From Citrobacter sp. 18056 (lineage in GTDB: Bacteria; Pseudomonadota; Gammaproteobacteria; Enterobacterales; Enterobacteriaceae): DNA of 64,000 bases. The stretch lies in NCBI GenBank assembly GCA_902706235.1, contig CACSJR010000012.1, positions 124,001 to 188,000 on the forward strand. The letters run 5' to 3'. Below, in pieces: positions 36,192-47,118 of this stretch. Both the position numbers and the translations under genes were made by a program. Within the stretch, counting starts at the first letter, position 1. The number at the start of each line of letters is the position of its first letter. A model generated the notes under the pieces. The model did not search any database and was not told the DNA's origin. It saw only the letters and a list, made by a program, of their open reading frames with translations.

Positions 36192-37208
36192 TTACTCGTC
36201 CGGCGTCAGTTCACCACGCAGGTTTTGCTGCATCGCGGTACGCACCGCATCGACGTCCAGCCCCTGCGTTAACAAATAGTGTAGCTTGGTCAGCGTGGCT
36301 TCCACGGTCATATCGAAGCCGCTAACCACACCCGCCTGGGCGAGGGCGTTACCGGTGGCATAGCCGCCCATATTCACCTTGCCGGACATGCACTGGGTGA
36401 GATTGACCACCACAATGCCGCGCAGGCTGGCTTCGGCCAACTCTTTGAGGAAATCACCGTTTTGCGGCGCATTACCGACGCCATAGGAGCGCAGGATCAG
36501 CGCTTTCACCGGCTGGCGCAGGAAGTTACGGACCACGTCTGCTGAAATCCCAGGGTAAATCGTCACCACGCCAATCGGCTGTGGAGTAATGCGATGCACG
36601 ATTAATTCGCCGGTGCCGTATGGCGCCGGTGGGGTGCCGAGACGACGGATATGGATCCCGGCTTCCAGCAGCGGTTGCAGATTTGGCGAGGCGAAAGCGT
36701 CAAAGCCATCGGCATGCGCCTTGGTCGTGCGGTTGCCGCGATACAGGCGATTATTGAAGAACAGGGTCACTTCGTTAATCGGGTAGTTCGCCGCCACGTA
36801 TAATGCATTCAGCAGATTGATTTGTCCGTCGGAACGCAGCTCGGCCAGAGGGATTTGTGACCCCGTAACAATCACCGGTTTGCCGAGGTTTTCCAGCATG
36901 AACGACAGTGCCGAAGCGGTAAACGCCATGGTGTCGGTGCCATGCAGAATGACAAAACCATCGTATTCATCGTAATGCGCCTGAATATCTTCGGCGATAT
37001 GCTGCCAGTCATCCGGCGTCATATCGGAAGAATCCATCAGCGGGGCGTATTCGTGGATGGTGAAGTCCGGCATTTCCGGACGATGGAATTCAGGCATCAA
37101 CGCCAGCTGGCGCTGGAGGTGGCCGGACACGGGGATGTAGCCCTGTTCAGAGCGCTGCATCCCGATGGTGCCGCCAGTGTAGGCAACGTAAATCGATTTC
37201 TTTTGCAT
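36192..37208 (-). CDS. ansA: L-asparaginase I (cytoplasmic)
   Basis: 338 residues. The N-terminal active-site Thr motif AYTGGTIGMQ and the second signature FVILHGTDTMAFTASALSF are both intact. There is no signal peptide, which separates it from the periplasmic type II enzyme. It hydrolyses asparagine to aspartate and ammonia. It is followed closely by pncA and preceded by the sppA terminator. Confidence 0.97.
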   Translation of the reverse strand: MQKKSIYVAYTGGTIGMQRSEQGYIPVSGHLQRQLALMPEFHRPEMPDFTIHEYAPLMDSSDMTPDDWQHIAEDIQAHYDEYDGFVILHGTDTMAFTASALSFMLENLGKPVIVTGSQIPLAELRSDGQINLLNALYVAANYPINEVTLFFNNRLYRGNRTTKAHADGFDAFASPNLQPLLEAGIHIRRLGTPPAPYGTGELIVHRITPQPIGVVTIYPGISADVVRNFLRQPVKALILRSYGVGNAPQNGDFLKELAEASLRGIVVVNLTQCMSGKVNMGGYATGNALAQAGVVSGFDMTVEATLTKLHYLLTQGLDVDAVRTAMQQNLRGELTPDE

Positions 37209-37234
37209 GATGAGTTACTGAATCTGAAAGAAAA

Positions 37235-37255
37235 ATCCCCTCCAGTGGAGGGGAT
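37235..37255 (-). terminator. Intrinsic terminator of sppA
   Basis: The stem ATCCCCTCC / GGAGGGGAT is followed on the minus strand by TTTTTC, 5 bases past the sppA stop and 26 bases before ansA. Confidence 0.85.
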
Positions 37256-37260
37256 ATGAA

Positions 37261-39114
37261 TTAACGTATATTAGCGCAAGTCAGGCAGAAGGCGTAGCGG
37301 TTCTGCGGGTCGTTGAAGGCGGCGAGTTTATCGCCCTCCGCTTTCACCACGTTTGCGGCACTGACCAGCGGCGCAGGCAGGTAAGCCTGCAGGGCTTCAG
37401 GCAGTGCGGCGCGAACCGAACCGCTCAGGCTGTCGATAACAGAATTGAAAAGCGTCGGCTCTTCCTGATAGTAATCAATGTGCCACTGTTTGAGTTTCGC
37501 CAGCTGCGCCGCTTTCGCGACCGCATCATCGAAATCACCCAGGCTATCGACCAGACCGTTGGCTTTCGCATCCTGACCGGTCCACACGTGGCCCTGGGCG
37601 ATTTTATCGACCTGTTCCGGCGTGCTGTGCCGCGACTGCGCTACCAGCGTAATAAAGCGCTTATAGCCGTTCTCGATGCTGAGCTGCATCATGTCCTGCA
37701 CTTCCTGCGGCAGCGCTTTGGTCATCGAAATATCCGCCAGCGGCGAGGTTGAAACGCCGTCAGTGTGCACGCCGATGGAATCCAGGCTGTTTTGAACGGT
37801 GTTGATGACGCCGAAGATACCGATGGAGCCGGTCAGGGTGCTGGCGTTCGCGACGATGTAATCTGCCGGGGTTGAAATCCAGTAACCGCCGGAGGCTGCC
37901 ATGCCGCCCATGGAAACAACCACCGGTTTTCCGGCTTCGCGTGCGGCGGCCAGTTCAGAGCGAATCACTTCTGAAGCACTGACGCTACCGCCAGGGCTGT
38001 TGACGCGCAGTACAATGGCTTTCACTTTCGGATCAAGGCGCGCATCGCGAATTTGCGACGCGGTGGTATCACCGCCAACATTGCCCGGTGTTTCTTCCCC
38101 GTCAATGATCGCGCCATTGGCGAAGATAACCGCAACGCTGGCACCCTTATCGGCAGGGGTTTTCAGAGAGTAATCGTAGTAGCTGACGGCACGATAATTA
38201 TTGTCCGCTTTGCTCCAGCCGAACTGTTTGGACAGCACTTTTTCCACTTGGGTGTTAGACGCCAGAACGTCAACCAGCTTGTTATCCAGCGCGTATTTGG
38301 CGGTATCGCCGTCAACTTTACGCAGGCCATCAAGCATGCCTTTCGCACCCGGGAAAATCTGTTCCGGCGTGGCCTGACGGTTGGCCGCCACGGTGGTCAA
38401 ATAGTTCTGCCACAGCTCGCCAATCCAGCGGCTGTCCGCATCACGCGCGGCCGGGGACATATCATCACGGATAAACGGTTCAACGGCGGATTTATAGGTA
38501 CCGACGCGGAACACGTGGGTGGTGACTTTCAGCTTATCCAGCAGGGATTTGTAATACAGCCCGTTGGTGGCGAAGCCGTGTAAATCGACGGTGCCCTGCG
38601 GAGAGAGATAAATCTTGTTGGCGAAGCTTGCGAGGTAGTACTGACCCTGGGTGTAGCTGTCGCCCACGGCGTAAACCGGCTTGCCGCTGTCGCGGAATTC
38701 ACGCAACGCTTTACCAATGTACTGCATCGACGGCTGATCGGCCCCGGCGAAGTTTTTCAGATCCAGCACGATCCCGGTGATATTACGATTGTCTTTCGCC
38801 TGGCGAATAGTATTCACGATATCGAACAGGGAGTTTTCCTGCAGGCGGTCAGAGCTCGCGCCCAGCAGTTGACGGCCAATGGCACCAAATTTACTGCTGG
38901 TGGACGGCTTATCAACCACCACGCCGGTTAAATTCATCAACAGCGCGCCACGGCCTGCGGTTTCAGTGGTACTGCTGCTGAACTGCATCCAGATGCCCAC
39001 GCACACCAGCACCAGCAGAATAAAGAACAGGTTCAGCACCAGTTCACGGATGAAGTTCAACAGACGCCACGTCCATTTAAAGAATCCGGCAATAAATCGC
39101 CAAAGGGTTCGCAT
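37261..39114 (-). CDS. sppA: Protease IV (signal peptide peptidase)
   Basis: 617 residues, one fewer than E. coli SppA. An N-terminal membrane anchor ([21 protein letters not shown]) precedes two S49 repeats. The Ser-Lys dyad is split between them: Lys near residue 207 in TYKSAVEP and Ser near residue 407 in MAASGGYW. The C-terminus ends [15 protein letters not shown]. It degrades cleaved signal peptides at the periplasmic face of the inner membrane. It is divergent from ydjA. Confidence 0.97.
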   Translation of the reverse strand: MRTLWRFIAGFFKWTWRLLNFIRELVLNLFFILLVLVCVGIWMQFSSSTTETAGRGALLMNLTGVVVDKPSTSSKFGAIGRQLLGASSDRLQENSLFDIVNTIRQAKDNRNITGIVLDLKNFAGADQPSMQYIGKALREFRDSGKPVYAVGDSYTQGQYYLASFANKIYLSPQGTVDLHGFATNGLYYKSLLDKLKVTTHVFRVGTYKSAVEPFIRDDMSPAARDADSRWIGELWQNYLTTVAANRQATPEQIFPGAKGMLDGLRKVDGDTAKYALDNKLVDVLASNTQVEKVLSKQFGWSKADNNYRAVSYYDYSLKTPADKGASVAVIFANGAIIDGEETPGNVGGDTTASQIRDARLDPKVKAIVLRVNSPGGSVSASEVIRSELAAAREAGKPVVVSMGGMAASGGYWISTPADYIVANASTLTGSIGIFGVINTVQNSLDSIGVHTDGVSTSPLADISMTKALPQEVQDMMQLSIENGYKRFITLVAQSRHSTPEQVDKIAQGHVWTGQDAKANGLVDSLGDFDDAVAKAAQLAKLKQWHIDYYQEEPTLFNSVIDSLSGSVRAALPEALQAYLPAPLVSAANVVKAEGDKLAAFNDPQNRYAFCLTCANIR

Positions 39115-39278
39115 GTTTACTCCCTGTCTGAATGAAAAGGTGTCCGCCCGCGAAGGCGCGACGTGAGGCTATCCTAATGACACCGCCGCCGGTTGTCAGC
39201 AGGAATCGCCTCCGGCGCTGTAACAAATTCTGCTGTCATGTTAATTTTATGAAAAACCCCGTGACAGGAGATTTATCA

Positions 39279-39830
39279 ATGGATGCACTCGAATTACTCG
39301 TTAACCGCCGCAGCGCTTCCCGTCTGGCAGAACCCGCGCCGGAAGGGGAACAGCTGGAAAATATCCTGCGCGCGGGCTTGCGCGCGCCCGATCACGGCAC
39401 GTTGCAACCGTGGCAGTTCTTTGTGATTGAAGGCGAAGGCCGGGAACGTTTTAGCCAACTACTGGAAAAGGGCGCGGTTAACGCCGGACAGGACGATAAA
39501 GCCATCGACAAAGCCCGCAACGCGCCGTTCCGTGCGCCGCTGATTATTGCGGTGGTGGCAAAGTGTACGCCGGATCATAAAGTGCCGGTGTGGGAGCAGG
39601 AAATGTCCGCAGGTTGTGCGGTGATGGCGATGCAAATGGCAGCTGTCGCGCAAGGGTTTAACGGTATCTGGCGTAGCGGTGCGCTGACCGAAAGCCCGGT
39701 GGTTCGAGAGGGTTTGCAGTGTCGCGAACAGGATAAAATTGTCGGCTTCCTGTATCTCGGTACGCCACAGCTGAAGGCGTCAACGACGGTTTCCATCCCC
39801 GATACCACGCCGTTTGTTGTGAAATTCTGA
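39279..39830 (+). CDS. ydjA: FMN-dependent nitroreductase family protein YdjA
   Basis: 183 residues, as in E. coli. It begins [21 protein letters not shown] and has the minimal nitroreductase fold with FMN-contacting [23 protein letters not shown] and GIWRSGAL. It is a small oxidoreductase with no agreed physiological substrate. ACAGGAG precedes the ATG at 39279; the longer upstream frame is not credible. In E. coli ydjA is followed by selD; here two accessory genes and an ERIC element intervene. Confidence 0.96.
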   Translation: MDALELLVNRRSASRLAEPAPEGEQLENILRAGLRAPDHGTLQPWQFFVIEGEGRERFSQLLEKGAVNAGQDDKAIDKARNAPFRAPLIIAVVAKCTPDHKVPVWEQEMSAGCAVMAMQMAAVAQGFNGIWRSGALTESPVVREGLQCREQDKIVGFLYLGTPQLKASTTVSIPDTTPFVVKF

Positions 39831-39840
39831 GTCAGAAAAC

Positions 39841-39872
39841 AGTGCCCGGCAGGCATTGCGCCGCCGGGCACT
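39841..39872. repeat. REP hairpin between ydjA and the phosphatase gene
   Basis: AGTGCCCGGC / GCCGGGCACT around a 12-base loop separates two convergent genes; a REP-type palindrome that may also terminate transcription. Confidence 0.75.
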
Positions 39873-39879
39873 GTCGACA

Positions 39880-40626
39880 TTATTTCTGTGTCTTCGCAAA
39901 CTCATCTTTGGCTTTCTGCAACTGCTGCTGGAACGCCGGGTTGGTATGCAGCGTAGCCACAACCGCGGAACCGACAATCCGCGCCGCATCCACATCGCTC
40001 TGCCAGTGGTAACCGCAAATCACCCGGCTTTCTCCCAGATCATACCCGCGTTTCAGGATATCGTTTTGGCGTGCCGGATTCACTTCCGCCAGCACCAACG
40101 CAGTTGCCCAACCGATGGACGTATGGCCTGACGGATATGAACCGTTTTTCGCCAGTTCGTCCTGCTCTTTGGTATTGCAGGTCGGCACGCCGTAGAACGC
40201 GAACGGGCGGACACGCATGTATTTCTGCTTGGCCGAACGGGTCGCAAGGTCGCCCGCATCTTCAATCATATTGGTCAGCAGTTTGTGCAGCTCAGGGCCG
40301 TCTTTCGCGGTAATAGGCGAACCAAATGCACTGGAGAAAGCATTGGCCACGCCGCCGCTGCTCAGGTTGGCATCTTCTGCCGCCTGTTTACCGCGCTCGG
40401 TGGAACGCAGTAAGCGACCCTGCTCATACATCGCCTGATCGTTCAGAAACGCGATGCTCCCCACTTCCGGCGGCGGTGGCAGCAGGGTAAGGCTATCAAT
40501 TGCCTGGGCATTTTTCAGGTAATAGAGGTCAGGTTTGGTGGTGGCATCATTCCCGGAGGGCACCAGCGCGAAGGCATTAACGGAAAACAAACTGGCAACG
40601 CAAAACGCAAGAAGACTCTTTTTCAT
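39880..40626 (-). CDS. Class A non-specific acid phosphatase (PhoN/PhoC type)
   Basis: 248 residues with a signal peptide ([20 protein letters not shown]) and the complete signature K-x6-RP (KQKYMRVRP), PSGH (YPSGHTS) and SR-x5-H-x3-D ([12 protein letters not shown]). It is a periplasmic vanadium-haloperoxidase-related phosphatase that releases phosphate from many monoesters; some relatives also transfer phosphate. The ATG at 40626 follows GGAACC. It lies between ydjA and selD, where E. coli has nothing, together with a lipoprotein gene on the opposite strand. Confidence 0.93.
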   Translation of the reverse strand: MKKSLLAFCVASLFSVNAFALVPSGNDATTKPDLYYLKNAQAIDSLTLLPPPPEVGSIAFLNDQAMYEQGRLLRSTERGKQAAEDANLSSGGVANAFSSAFGSPITAKDGPELHKLLTNMIEDAGDLATRSAKQKYMRVRPFAFYGVPTCNTKEQDELAKNGSYPSGHTSIGWATALVLAEVNPARQNDILKRGYDLGESRVICGYHWQSDVDAARIVGSAVVATLHTNPAFQQQLQKAKDEFAKTQK

Positions 40627-40865
40627 TGTGGTTCCTTTTTTATGTGGATCGTCCAAAGGTCGGGCTGTCACATTTCTGTCATAAATTTGCGTTTAAAAAG
40701 TTGCGGCACCTCGCAAAACGGCTCATTCATAAGTATCGTGAATGCATTTACGCATCGAAGAGTGTGTTTATTGGGCGCGAGGAGTATCAAGTTTGAACGT
40801 CAATGGCCGTTACTCTTTTTGTAAGGGCGATGCGTTGTTACCCAAGAAAATAAAAGGGAAAAATA

Positions 40866-41459
40866 ATGATTCAGAGAATCAAACCTCCACTCCTTGCTTG
40901 TGGTGTGGCTATGCTAAGTGGCTGTGTTATCTCGACATCTTCTTCTTTAGACGATTATGCAGGAGCCGATGCGGCGAAGCTTCGGGTATCAAACAATGCC
41001 GATGCGCTGACACTGCACATTTATACCAGGGTGGGGTCATGCCTCCAGGAAGTCGATAGCAAATCACTGACTGCCGGCATAAATGTGTTGGGGATAAAAT
41101 CCACGCGTAACAAGACCGTGGCGGGGATTGCGCCGGTTCCAGAAGGCTCGCCGTTGAAGGGGCTGGATGTTATGGAGTATACGATCAAGGCAGGACAGTA
41201 CCTGAGCCTGGGTTATTCCACGGTAAGTGAGACGCAGTATTCGCAAACGCGGCATGACGCTTCCCGCAGTTTTGTTCCGACAGCCGGGCACAGCTATGAA
41301 GCCTATACCGGACAAGGGGGGTATTACATCAACGAGGTCATCATTACCGATATCACCCAGGGCAAAAATGACCTGGCACCGACGTGGCCGCTAAAAGAGT
41401 GTAAGTATCAGTACAATATGCTGCGCCACAAAATCTATAGTGACGTACAAATGAATTGA
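40866..41459 (+). CDS. Putative lipoprotein, unknown function
   Basis: 197 residues with a lipoprotein signal peptide and lipobox LSGC (lipidated Cys20) followed by VISTSSS, which favours the outer membrane. The mature part is beta-rich (LRVSNNADALTLHIYTRV, YTIKAGQYLSLGYSTVS) with two or three further Cys. I do not recognise a family. It is divergent from the acid phosphatase gene across a 239-base gap, and both may have arrived together. Confidence 0.72.
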   Translation: MIQRIKPPLLACGVAMLSGCVISTSSSLDDYAGADAAKLRVSNNADALTLHIYTRVGSCLQEVDSKSLTAGINVLGIKSTRNKTVAGIAPVPEGSPLKGLDVMEYTIKAGQYLSLGYSTVSETQYSQTRHDASRSFVPTAGHSYEAYTGQGGYYINEVIITDITQGKNDLAPTWPLKECKYQYNMLRHKIYSDVQMN

Positions 41460-41563
41460 TCCGGGTTTAGCCCTGGGTTTATTCGCCTGATTGCGCGCTT
41501 AATGAGCAACAGCGCGCGAAATCAGATTGTCGCTCTTACTCCCTCAGCAAATGGGCGCTAACA

Positions 41564-41689
41564 TATACACGTCATCCTTCGGGTTGCCTCTGTGTTGGCT
41601 ACGCTTTCAGACCCCAGTCACATAGTTATCTATGCTTCTGGGCTCTTCAAACTTGCCGCCTCGATGCAACCCGAATGATTTTGTGTATA
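41564..41689. repeat. ERIC (enterobacterial repetitive intergenic consensus) element
   Basis: 126 bases bounded by TATACAC and GTGTATA. The interior contains, in reverse, the conserved ERIC core ATGTGACTGGGGT with its paired CCCAGAAGCATAGAT arm and the outer TTCGGGTTGC / GCAACCCGAA arms. Length and layout are those of a full ERIC unit. It lies 32 bases before selD, inside its probable promoter or leader region. Confidence 0.92.
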
Positions 41690-41721
41690 GCCGGGATCGG
41701 TTGCAATGACAGGAGATGTCC

Positions 41722-42765
41722 ATGAGCGAGCAAGCCATTCGTTTGACGCAATACAGCCACGGAGCCGGTTGCGGTTGTAAAATTTCCCCCAAAGTGCTGG
41801 AAACCATCCTGCACAGTGAGCAGGCGAAGTTTGTCGACCCGAACCTGCTTGTCGGCAATGAAACGCGCGACGATGCCGCCGTTTACGATTTGGGTAACGG
41901 GACGTCGGTTATCAGTACCACCGATTTCTTCATGCCCATCGTCGATAACCCGTTTGATTTTGGGCGTATCGCCGCGACCAACGCCATCAGCGATATCTTC
42001 GCGATGGGGGGAAAACCGATCATGGCCATCGCCATTCTCGGTTGGCCGATTAACACTCTGGCACCAGAAATTGCCCGCGAAGTGATTGAAGGCGGGCGTT
42101 TTGCCTGCCAACAGGCCGGAATTGCGCTGGCTGGCGGTCATTCTATTGATGCGCCAGAGCCGATTTTTGGTCTCGCGGTGACCGGTATCGTGCCAACAGA
42201 ACGCGTGAAGAAAAACAGCACTGCCCAGGCGGGCTGCAAACTGTATCTCACCAAACCGTTGGGCATTGGCGTGCTGACGACCGCCGAGAAAAAATCACTG
42301 CTTAAATCTGAACATCAAGGCCTGGCGACGGAAGTCATGTGCCAGATGAACATCGCGGGCGCGGCCTTCGCCAATATCGACGGCATCAAAGCGATGACCG
42401 ATGTGACCGGTTTTGGTCTGCTTGGGCACCTGAGCGAAATGTGTCAGGGTGCGGGCGTGCAGGCGCAAATCCGTTTTGCCGACGTGCCGAAACTGCCGGG
42501 CGTGGAAGAGTACATTGCACAGGGCGCGGTTCCTGGTGGCACGTCCCGTAACTTTGTGAGCTACGGCCACCTGATGGGTGATATGCCGGAAGCGTGGCGC
42601 AACCTGCTGTGTGACCCGCAAACCTCCGGCGGCTTGCTGCTGGCAGTGCTGCCGGAGGCGGAAGACGAAACCAAAACCATTGCGGCGGAGTACGGCATTA
42701 CGCTGACTGCCATCGGCGAGCTGGTGACCGCGCGCGGCGGACGACCGATGATCGAGATAAGCTAA
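41722..42765 (+). CDS. selD: Selenide, water dikinase
   Basis: 347 residues starting [20 protein letters not shown], with the active-site Cys and Lys in GAGCGCK (Cys form, not Sec). The ATP-binding PurM-like fold is present, with [21 protein letters not shown] and [16 protein letters not shown]. It makes selenophosphate for selenocysteine and selenouridine synthesis. AGGAGATGTCC precedes the ATG at 41722; an ATG at 41716 abuts the ribosome site. topB follows by 4 bases. Confidence 0.97.
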   Translation: MSEQAIRLTQYSHGAGCGCKISPKVLETILHSEQAKFVDPNLLVGNETRDDAAVYDLGNGTSVISTTDFFMPIVDNPFDFGRIAATNAISDIFAMGGKPIMAIAILGWPINTLAPEIAREVIEGGRFACQQAGIALAGGHSIDAPEPIFGLAVTGIVPTERVKKNSTAQAGCKLYLTKPLGIGVLTTAEKKSLLKSEHQGLATEVMCQMNIAGAAFANIDGIKAMTDVTGFGLLGHLSEMCQGAGVQAQIRFADVPKLPGVEEYIAQGAVPGGTSRNFVSYGHLMGDMPEAWRNLLCDPQTSGGLLLAVLPEAEDETKTIAAEYGITLTAIGELVTARGGRPMIEIS

Positions 42766-42769
42766 CCGC

Positions 42770-44698
42770 ATGCGCTTGTTTATTGCGGAAAAACCGAGTC
42801 TGGCCCGTGCCATCGCCGACGTGCTGCCCAAGCCGCATCGTCGGGGCGATGGCTTTATCGAATGTGGTAACGGCCAGGTTGTCACCTGGTGTATCGGTCA
42901 CCTGCTGGAACAGGCGCAGCCGGATGTCTACGACAGCCGTTATGCGCGCTGGAACCTGATGGACTTGCCGATTGTGCCGGAAAAATGGCGGCTGCAACCG
43001 CGGCCGTCAGTGACCAAACAGCTGAACGCTATCAAGCGCCTGTTGCACGACGCTACCGAAGTCATCCACGCGGGTGACCCGGACAGAGAAGGGCAGCTGC
43101 TGGTGGATGAAGTGCTGGATTATCTCGACATGCCGGCGGAAAAGCGTCGGCAGGTGCAGCGCTGTCTGATTAACGATCTCAACCCGCAGGCGGTTGAACG
43201 CGCGATTTCCCGTCTGCGCTCCAACAACGATTTCATCCCGCTGTGCGTGTCCGCGCTGGCGCGCGCGCGCGCTGACTGGCTGTACGGCATCAACATGACC
43301 CGCGCTTACACGCTGCTGGGCCGCAACGCGGGCTATCAGGGCGTGCTCTCCGTTGGTCGGGTACAAACGCCGGTGCTCGGGCTGGTGGTGCGTCGTGATG
43401 AAGAAATTGAAAACTTCGTCTCGAAAGATTTCTTCGACGTGAAAGCGCATATCGTCACGCCTGCCGACGAGCGTTTCACCGCCACGTGGCAGCCGAGCGA
43501 AGCCTGTGAACCGTATCAGGATGAAGAAGGGCGTTTGCTGCATCGCCCGCTGGCCGATCACGTGCTGGGGCGCATTGCCGGGCAACCGGCGGTCGTCACT
43601 GCGTATAATGATAAACGGGATTCAGAACCGGCCCCGCTGCCGTTTTCGCTGTCCGCGTTGCAGATTGAAGCCGCCAAACGTTTTGGTTTCAGCGCGCAGA
43701 ACGTGCTGGATATCTGCCAGAAACTGTACGAAACCCACAAGCTGATTACCTATCCGCGTTCCGACAGCCGTTATCTGCCGGAAGAGCATTTTGCCGGACG
43801 CGAGGCGGTGCTGAACGCAATAAGCGTGCACGCCTCGGGTTTGCTGCCGCAGACGGTTGTTGACCCTGAAATTCGCAACCGCTGCTGGGATGACAAAAAG
43901 GTCGATGCTCACCACGCCATCATCCCAACGGCGCGCAGTTCGTCGGTGAGAATGACCGACAACGAAGCCAAGGTGTATGAGCTGGTGGCCCGCCAATATC
44001 TGATGCAGTTCTGCCCGGATGCGGTGTTCCGCAAATGTCAGATTGATTTGGATATCGCCAACGGGAAATTCATCGCCAAAGCGCGTTTCCTCGCAGAAGC
44101 CGGCTGGCGCACGCTGCTCGGCAATAAAGAGCGTGACGAAGACAACGACGGCACCCCGCTGCCGGTGGTGGCGAAGGGCGACGAACTGCTGTGCGAAAAA
44201 GGTGAAGTGATTGAACGTCAGACCCAGCCGCCGCGGCATTTCACTGATGCCACAATCCTTTCCGCGATGACCGGGATTGCGCGTTTTGTGCAGGATAAAG
44301 ACCTGAAGAAGATCCTGCGTGCGACGGATGGTTTAGGCACCGAAGCGACGCGCGCCGGGATCATCGAGCTGCTGTTTAAGCGAGGGTTCCTGACCAAAAA
44401 GGGGCGCTACATTCATTCATCTGAAGCGGGAAGGGCGCTGATCCACTCGCTGCCGGAAATGGCCGGACGACCGGACATGACCGCGCACTGGGAATCAGTG
44501 CTGACGCAAATTAGCGAAAAGCAGTGTCGCTATCAGGATTTCATGCAGCCGCTGGTCGGCACGTTGTTTGATTTGATTCAGCAGGCGCGAAGCACGCCGG
44601 TGAAACAGTTCCGTGGCCTGGTGGCCCCGGGCGGCGAGCAGCAGCAGAAAAAGAAAACCTTCAGTAAGGCGCGTAAGAAAAAATCTGAAACGTCTTAG
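42770..44698 (+). CDS. topB: DNA topoisomerase III
   Basis: 642 residues, near the 653 of E. coli TopB. The Toprim domain opens [20 protein letters not shown] with the acidic triad in [15 protein letters not shown], and the active-site Tyr is in [14 protein letters not shown]. The C-terminal tail is basic ([13 protein letters not shown]). It decatenates DNA with a type IA strand-passage mechanism. It is cotranscribed with selD (4-base gap), as in E. coli. Confidence 0.97.
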   Translation: MRLFIAEKPSLARAIADVLPKPHRRGDGFIECGNGQVVTWCIGHLLEQAQPDVYDSRYARWNLMDLPIVPEKWRLQPRPSVTKQLNAIKRLLHDATEVIHAGDPDREGQLLVDEVLDYLDMPAEKRRQVQRCLINDLNPQAVERAISRLRSNNDFIPLCVSALARARADWLYGINMTRAYTLLGRNAGYQGVLSVGRVQTPVLGLVVRRDEEIENFVSKDFFDVKAHIVTPADERFTATWQPSEACEPYQDEEGRLLHRPLADHVLGRIAGQPAVVTAYNDKRDSEPAPLPFSLSALQIEAAKRFGFSAQNVLDICQKLYETHKLITYPRSDSRYLPEEHFAGREAVLNAISVHASGLLPQTVVDPEIRNRCWDDKKVDAHHAIIPTARSSSVRMTDNEAKVYELVARQYLMQFCPDAVFRKCQIDLDIANGKFIAKARFLAEAGWRTLLGNKERDEDNDGTPLPVVAKGDELLCEKGEVIERQTQPPRHFTDATILSAMTGIARFVQDKDLKKILRATDGLGTEATRAGIIELLFKRGFLTKKGRYIHSSEAGRALIHSLPEMAGRPDMTAHWESVLTQISEKQCRYQDFMQPLVGTLFDLIQQARSTPVKQFRGLVAPGGEQQQKKKTFSKARKKKSETS

Positions 44699-44717
44699 CA
44701 TTGCCTGACGGCACTGT

Positions 44718-44753
44718 GTTTGTCAGGCCTACAAAGCCGTAGGCCTGACAAAC
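44718..44753. terminator. Perfect 15-bp inverted repeat between topB and gdhA
   Basis: GTTTGTCAGGCCTAC / GTAGGCCTGACAAAC around AAAGCC. It is REP-like and stands between convergent genes, where it probably stops or stabilises both transcripts; there is no long T-run. Confidence 0.7.
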
Positions 44754-44809
44754 TCTGTCGGTCCGTGCAAGCGTTAGCGCCGCCGGGCAATCAACCTAAC
44801 TAAACAACC

Positions 44810-46153
44810 TTAAATCACACCCTGCGCCAGCATCGCATCCGCCACCTTCACGAATCCGGCGACGTTCGCCCCGCGCACGTAATGTGTTTGTTTGCCTTCT
44901 CCGCCGTACTCGACGCATGCCTGATGAATATCCAGCATGATGTGATGTAAACGGGCATCGACTTTCTCAGCCTTCCAGCCCATTCGCGCGGCGTTCTGCG
45001 CCATTTCCAGTCCGGACGTTGCCACGCCGCCCGCGTTCGCTGCTTTGCCTGGCGCAAACAGTACGCCCGCCTCAAGGAACAAATCGGTGGCGGCGATAGT
45101 GGTCGGCATATTGGCGCCTTCGGCTACCGCTTTCACGCCATTGGCAATCAACAGACGGGCCGCATCGGCATCCAGTTCGTTTTGCGTGGCGCATGGCAGG
45201 GCGATATCCACCGGCACGGACCACGGCTGCCGACCTTCGAGATATTGCAGGCCAAACTCACGGGCGTAATCGGACACCCGGCCATCGCGGCTGCTCTTGA
45301 TTTCTTCCAGACGCGCCAGTTTTTCCGCCGTAAACCCGGCTTCATCCACCACGGTACCGCTGGAATCTGACGCGGTCACCACGCGTGCGCCCAGTTCCAT
45401 CGCTTTTTCAATCGCGTACTGCGCCACGTTGCCGGAGCCGGAGACCGCAACGCGCATTCCTTCGAAGCTCAGACCGTGACGTTTAAGCATTGCGTCGGTG
45501 AAGTAGATTAATCCGTAGCCCGTCGCTTCAGGGCGGATCAGACTGCCGCCAAACGACAGCCCTTTTCCGGTAAACACGCAGGCGGTGTTGTTGGAGAGTT
45601 TTTTCATCATCCCGGCCATAAAGCCCACTTCACGCGCGCCGACGCCAATATCACCCGCTGGAACGTCGGTGTCTGCGCCTAAATGGCGGTACAGTTCGGT
45701 CATCAACGCCTGGCAGAACCGCATGATTTCCCCTTCACTTTTGCCTTTTGGATCGAAATCGCTCCCGCCTTTACCCCCGCCCATCGGCAGGGTGGTGAGC
45801 GCGTTTTTGAAGGTTTGTTCAAAGCCGAGGAATTTGAGGATCGACAGGTTTACCGACGGATGAAAACGCATCCCGCCTTTAAACGGGCCAATCGCCGAGT
45901 TGAACTGCACGCGCCAGGCGCGGTTAACTTGCACCTGATTACGGTCGTCGACCCAGGTGACGCGGAACTGGATCACGCGCTCTGGTTCAACCAGGCGTTC
46001 CAGCAGCGACATCTGACGATAGCGCGGATTGGCGTCCAGGAACGGCCACAGGGTGGACATCACTTCGCGCACGGCCTGCGCAAATTCGCCCTGATGCGGG
46101 TCGCGTTGCTGAACGCGGTCCAGGAATGTTTCCAGAGAGAGAGTCGGTTCCAT
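44810..46153 (-). CDS. gdhA: NADP-dependent glutamate dehydrogenase
   Basis: 447 residues, the E. coli length. It has the substrate-binding Lys in FKGGMRFHPSVN and GGGKGGSDFDPKGKS, and a Rossmann domain with AVSGSGNVAQYA. It makes glutamate from 2-oxoglutarate and ammonia in the cytoplasm. It is divergent from ynjH across a 235-base gap. Confidence 0.98.
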   Translation of the reverse strand: MEPTLSLETFLDRVQQRDPHQGEFAQAVREVMSTLWPFLDANPRYRQMSLLERLVEPERVIQFRVTWVDDRNQVQVNRAWRVQFNSAIGPFKGGMRFHPSVNLSILKFLGFEQTFKNALTTLPMGGGKGGSDFDPKGKSEGEIMRFCQALMTELYRHLGADTDVPAGDIGVGAREVGFMAGMMKKLSNNTACVFTGKGLSFGGSLIRPEATGYGLIYFTDAMLKRHGLSFEGMRVAVSGSGNVAQYAIEKAMELGARVVTASDSSGTVVDEAGFTAEKLARLEEIKSSRDGRVSDYAREFGLQYLEGRQPWSVPVDIALPCATQNELDADAARLLIANGVKAVAEGANMPTTIAATDLFLEAGVLFAPGKAANAGGVATSGLEMAQNAARMGWKAEKVDARLHHIMLDIHQACVEYGGEGKQTHYVRGANVAGFVKVADAMLAQGVI

Positions 46154-46388
46154 GAAGATAAGTTCCTCTTATGTCTATAACGGTATGATGTTTGTGTGTT
46201 TATTATTTGCGGATCGCTTTCTTTCGACTATCTCCGCTGACGCAGCGGCAGGCAAGGAAAAATCGCCTCAGAAGGGGAAAACTTATAACGGGCGGTTTGT
46301 CATAACAAAAAACGATGACAACGAAAATTTAAGAAAACGGCGAAAGGGTCGATATAGTTATCTGAGAACCCAGAAAAAAGGAATGACA

Positions 46389-46664
46389 ATGAAACGATAT
46401 CTGATGGCGGGGCTGCTGTTGCTTCTTGGCAGCGGCGTGCAGGCTGCAGAGCGCTTCGGGCCGGATGTGGAAGTGAATGTGCCGCCGGAGGTTTTTAGCA
46501 GCGGCGGTCAGCGTGGGCAGCCCTGTGCCCAGTGTTGCATCTATCAAAACCAGAACTACAGCGAAGGAGCGGTGGTGAAAGCCGAAGGCGTACTGTTACA
46601 GTGCCAGCGCGATGAAAAAACGCTCAGCACCAATCCGCTGGTCTGGCGTCGCGTAAGGCAATAA
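46389..46664 (+). CDS. ynjH: YnjH (DUF1496) secreted small protein
   Basis: 91 residues with a signal peptide (MKRYLMAGLLLLLGSGVQA). The mature part is nearly identical to E. coli YnjH: GPDVEVNVPPEVFSSGGQRG, CAQCCIYQNQNYSEGAVVKA, TLSTNPLVWRRV. Four Cys suggest disulfides in the periplasm; function is unknown. AAGGA lies 6 bases before the ATG at 46389, while an ATG at 46383 has no spacing. Its 3' end overlaps the 3' end of nudG by 41 bases, in convergent orientation. Confidence 0.92.
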   Translation: MKRYLMAGLLLLLGSGVQAAERFGPDVEVNVPPEVFSSGGQRGQPCAQCCIYQNQNYSEGAVVKAEGVLLQCQRDEKTLSTNPLVWRRVRQ

Positions 46665-47040
46665 ACGCTTCCAGAAGTGGGATATCGGCGGGTGCCAGTT
46701 CCCAGTCAAACGCCTCTTCGGGTCGCACCCAAACCAGCTGGCTGTGTTCGTGCGCGGTCAGCTCGCCGTGATATTCCGGCACGTGCCAGGCATGCAAATG
46801 GATAATGCGCCCGGACACTTCCCGCTGATGGCTCGCCACATACGCTGCGGGCAGGGCATCAATGCCCAACTCTTCATGCAGTTCGCGGATAAGCGCCTCG
46901 GGCTGCGACTCTCCGGCTTCCACTTTACCGCCGGGAAATTCCCACAGCCCCGGCTGGTCGGCATGCGCCGGACGCTGGGCCAGTAAAATCAATCCCGCGC
47001 GTTCAATAATGGCCGCCACCACATCAATAGTTTTCAGCAT
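46624..47040 (-). CDS. nudG: Nudix (d)CTP pyrophosphohydrolase
   Basis: 138 residues with a full Nudix box (GGKVEAG-E-SQPEALI-RELHEELGI, residues about 34-56) and the E. coli NudG landmarks SHQREVSGRIIHLHAWHVP and LAPADIPLLEAFIALR. It hydrolyses CTP and damaged pyrimidine nucleotides such as 5-hydroxy-dCTP. The start is uncertain: ATG at 47040 gives the family MLKTIDVVAAIIE, and an in-frame TTG lies three codons upstream nearer the AGGAA. Confidence 0.94.
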   Translation of the reverse strand: MLKTIDVVAAIIERAGLILLAQRPAHADQPGLWEFPGGKVEAGESQPEALIRELHEELGIDALPAAYVASHQREVSGRIIHLHAWHVPEYHGELTAHEHSQLVWVRPEEAFDWELAPADIPLLEAFIALRDARPADWC

Positions 47041-47118
47041 AGAAGTCAAAGTTCCTGTTGCGAGCGTGTCATACTATCTCTGCCGTTGATAAATCTGAAG
47101 ATCTGCAGGAGTGTCCGG

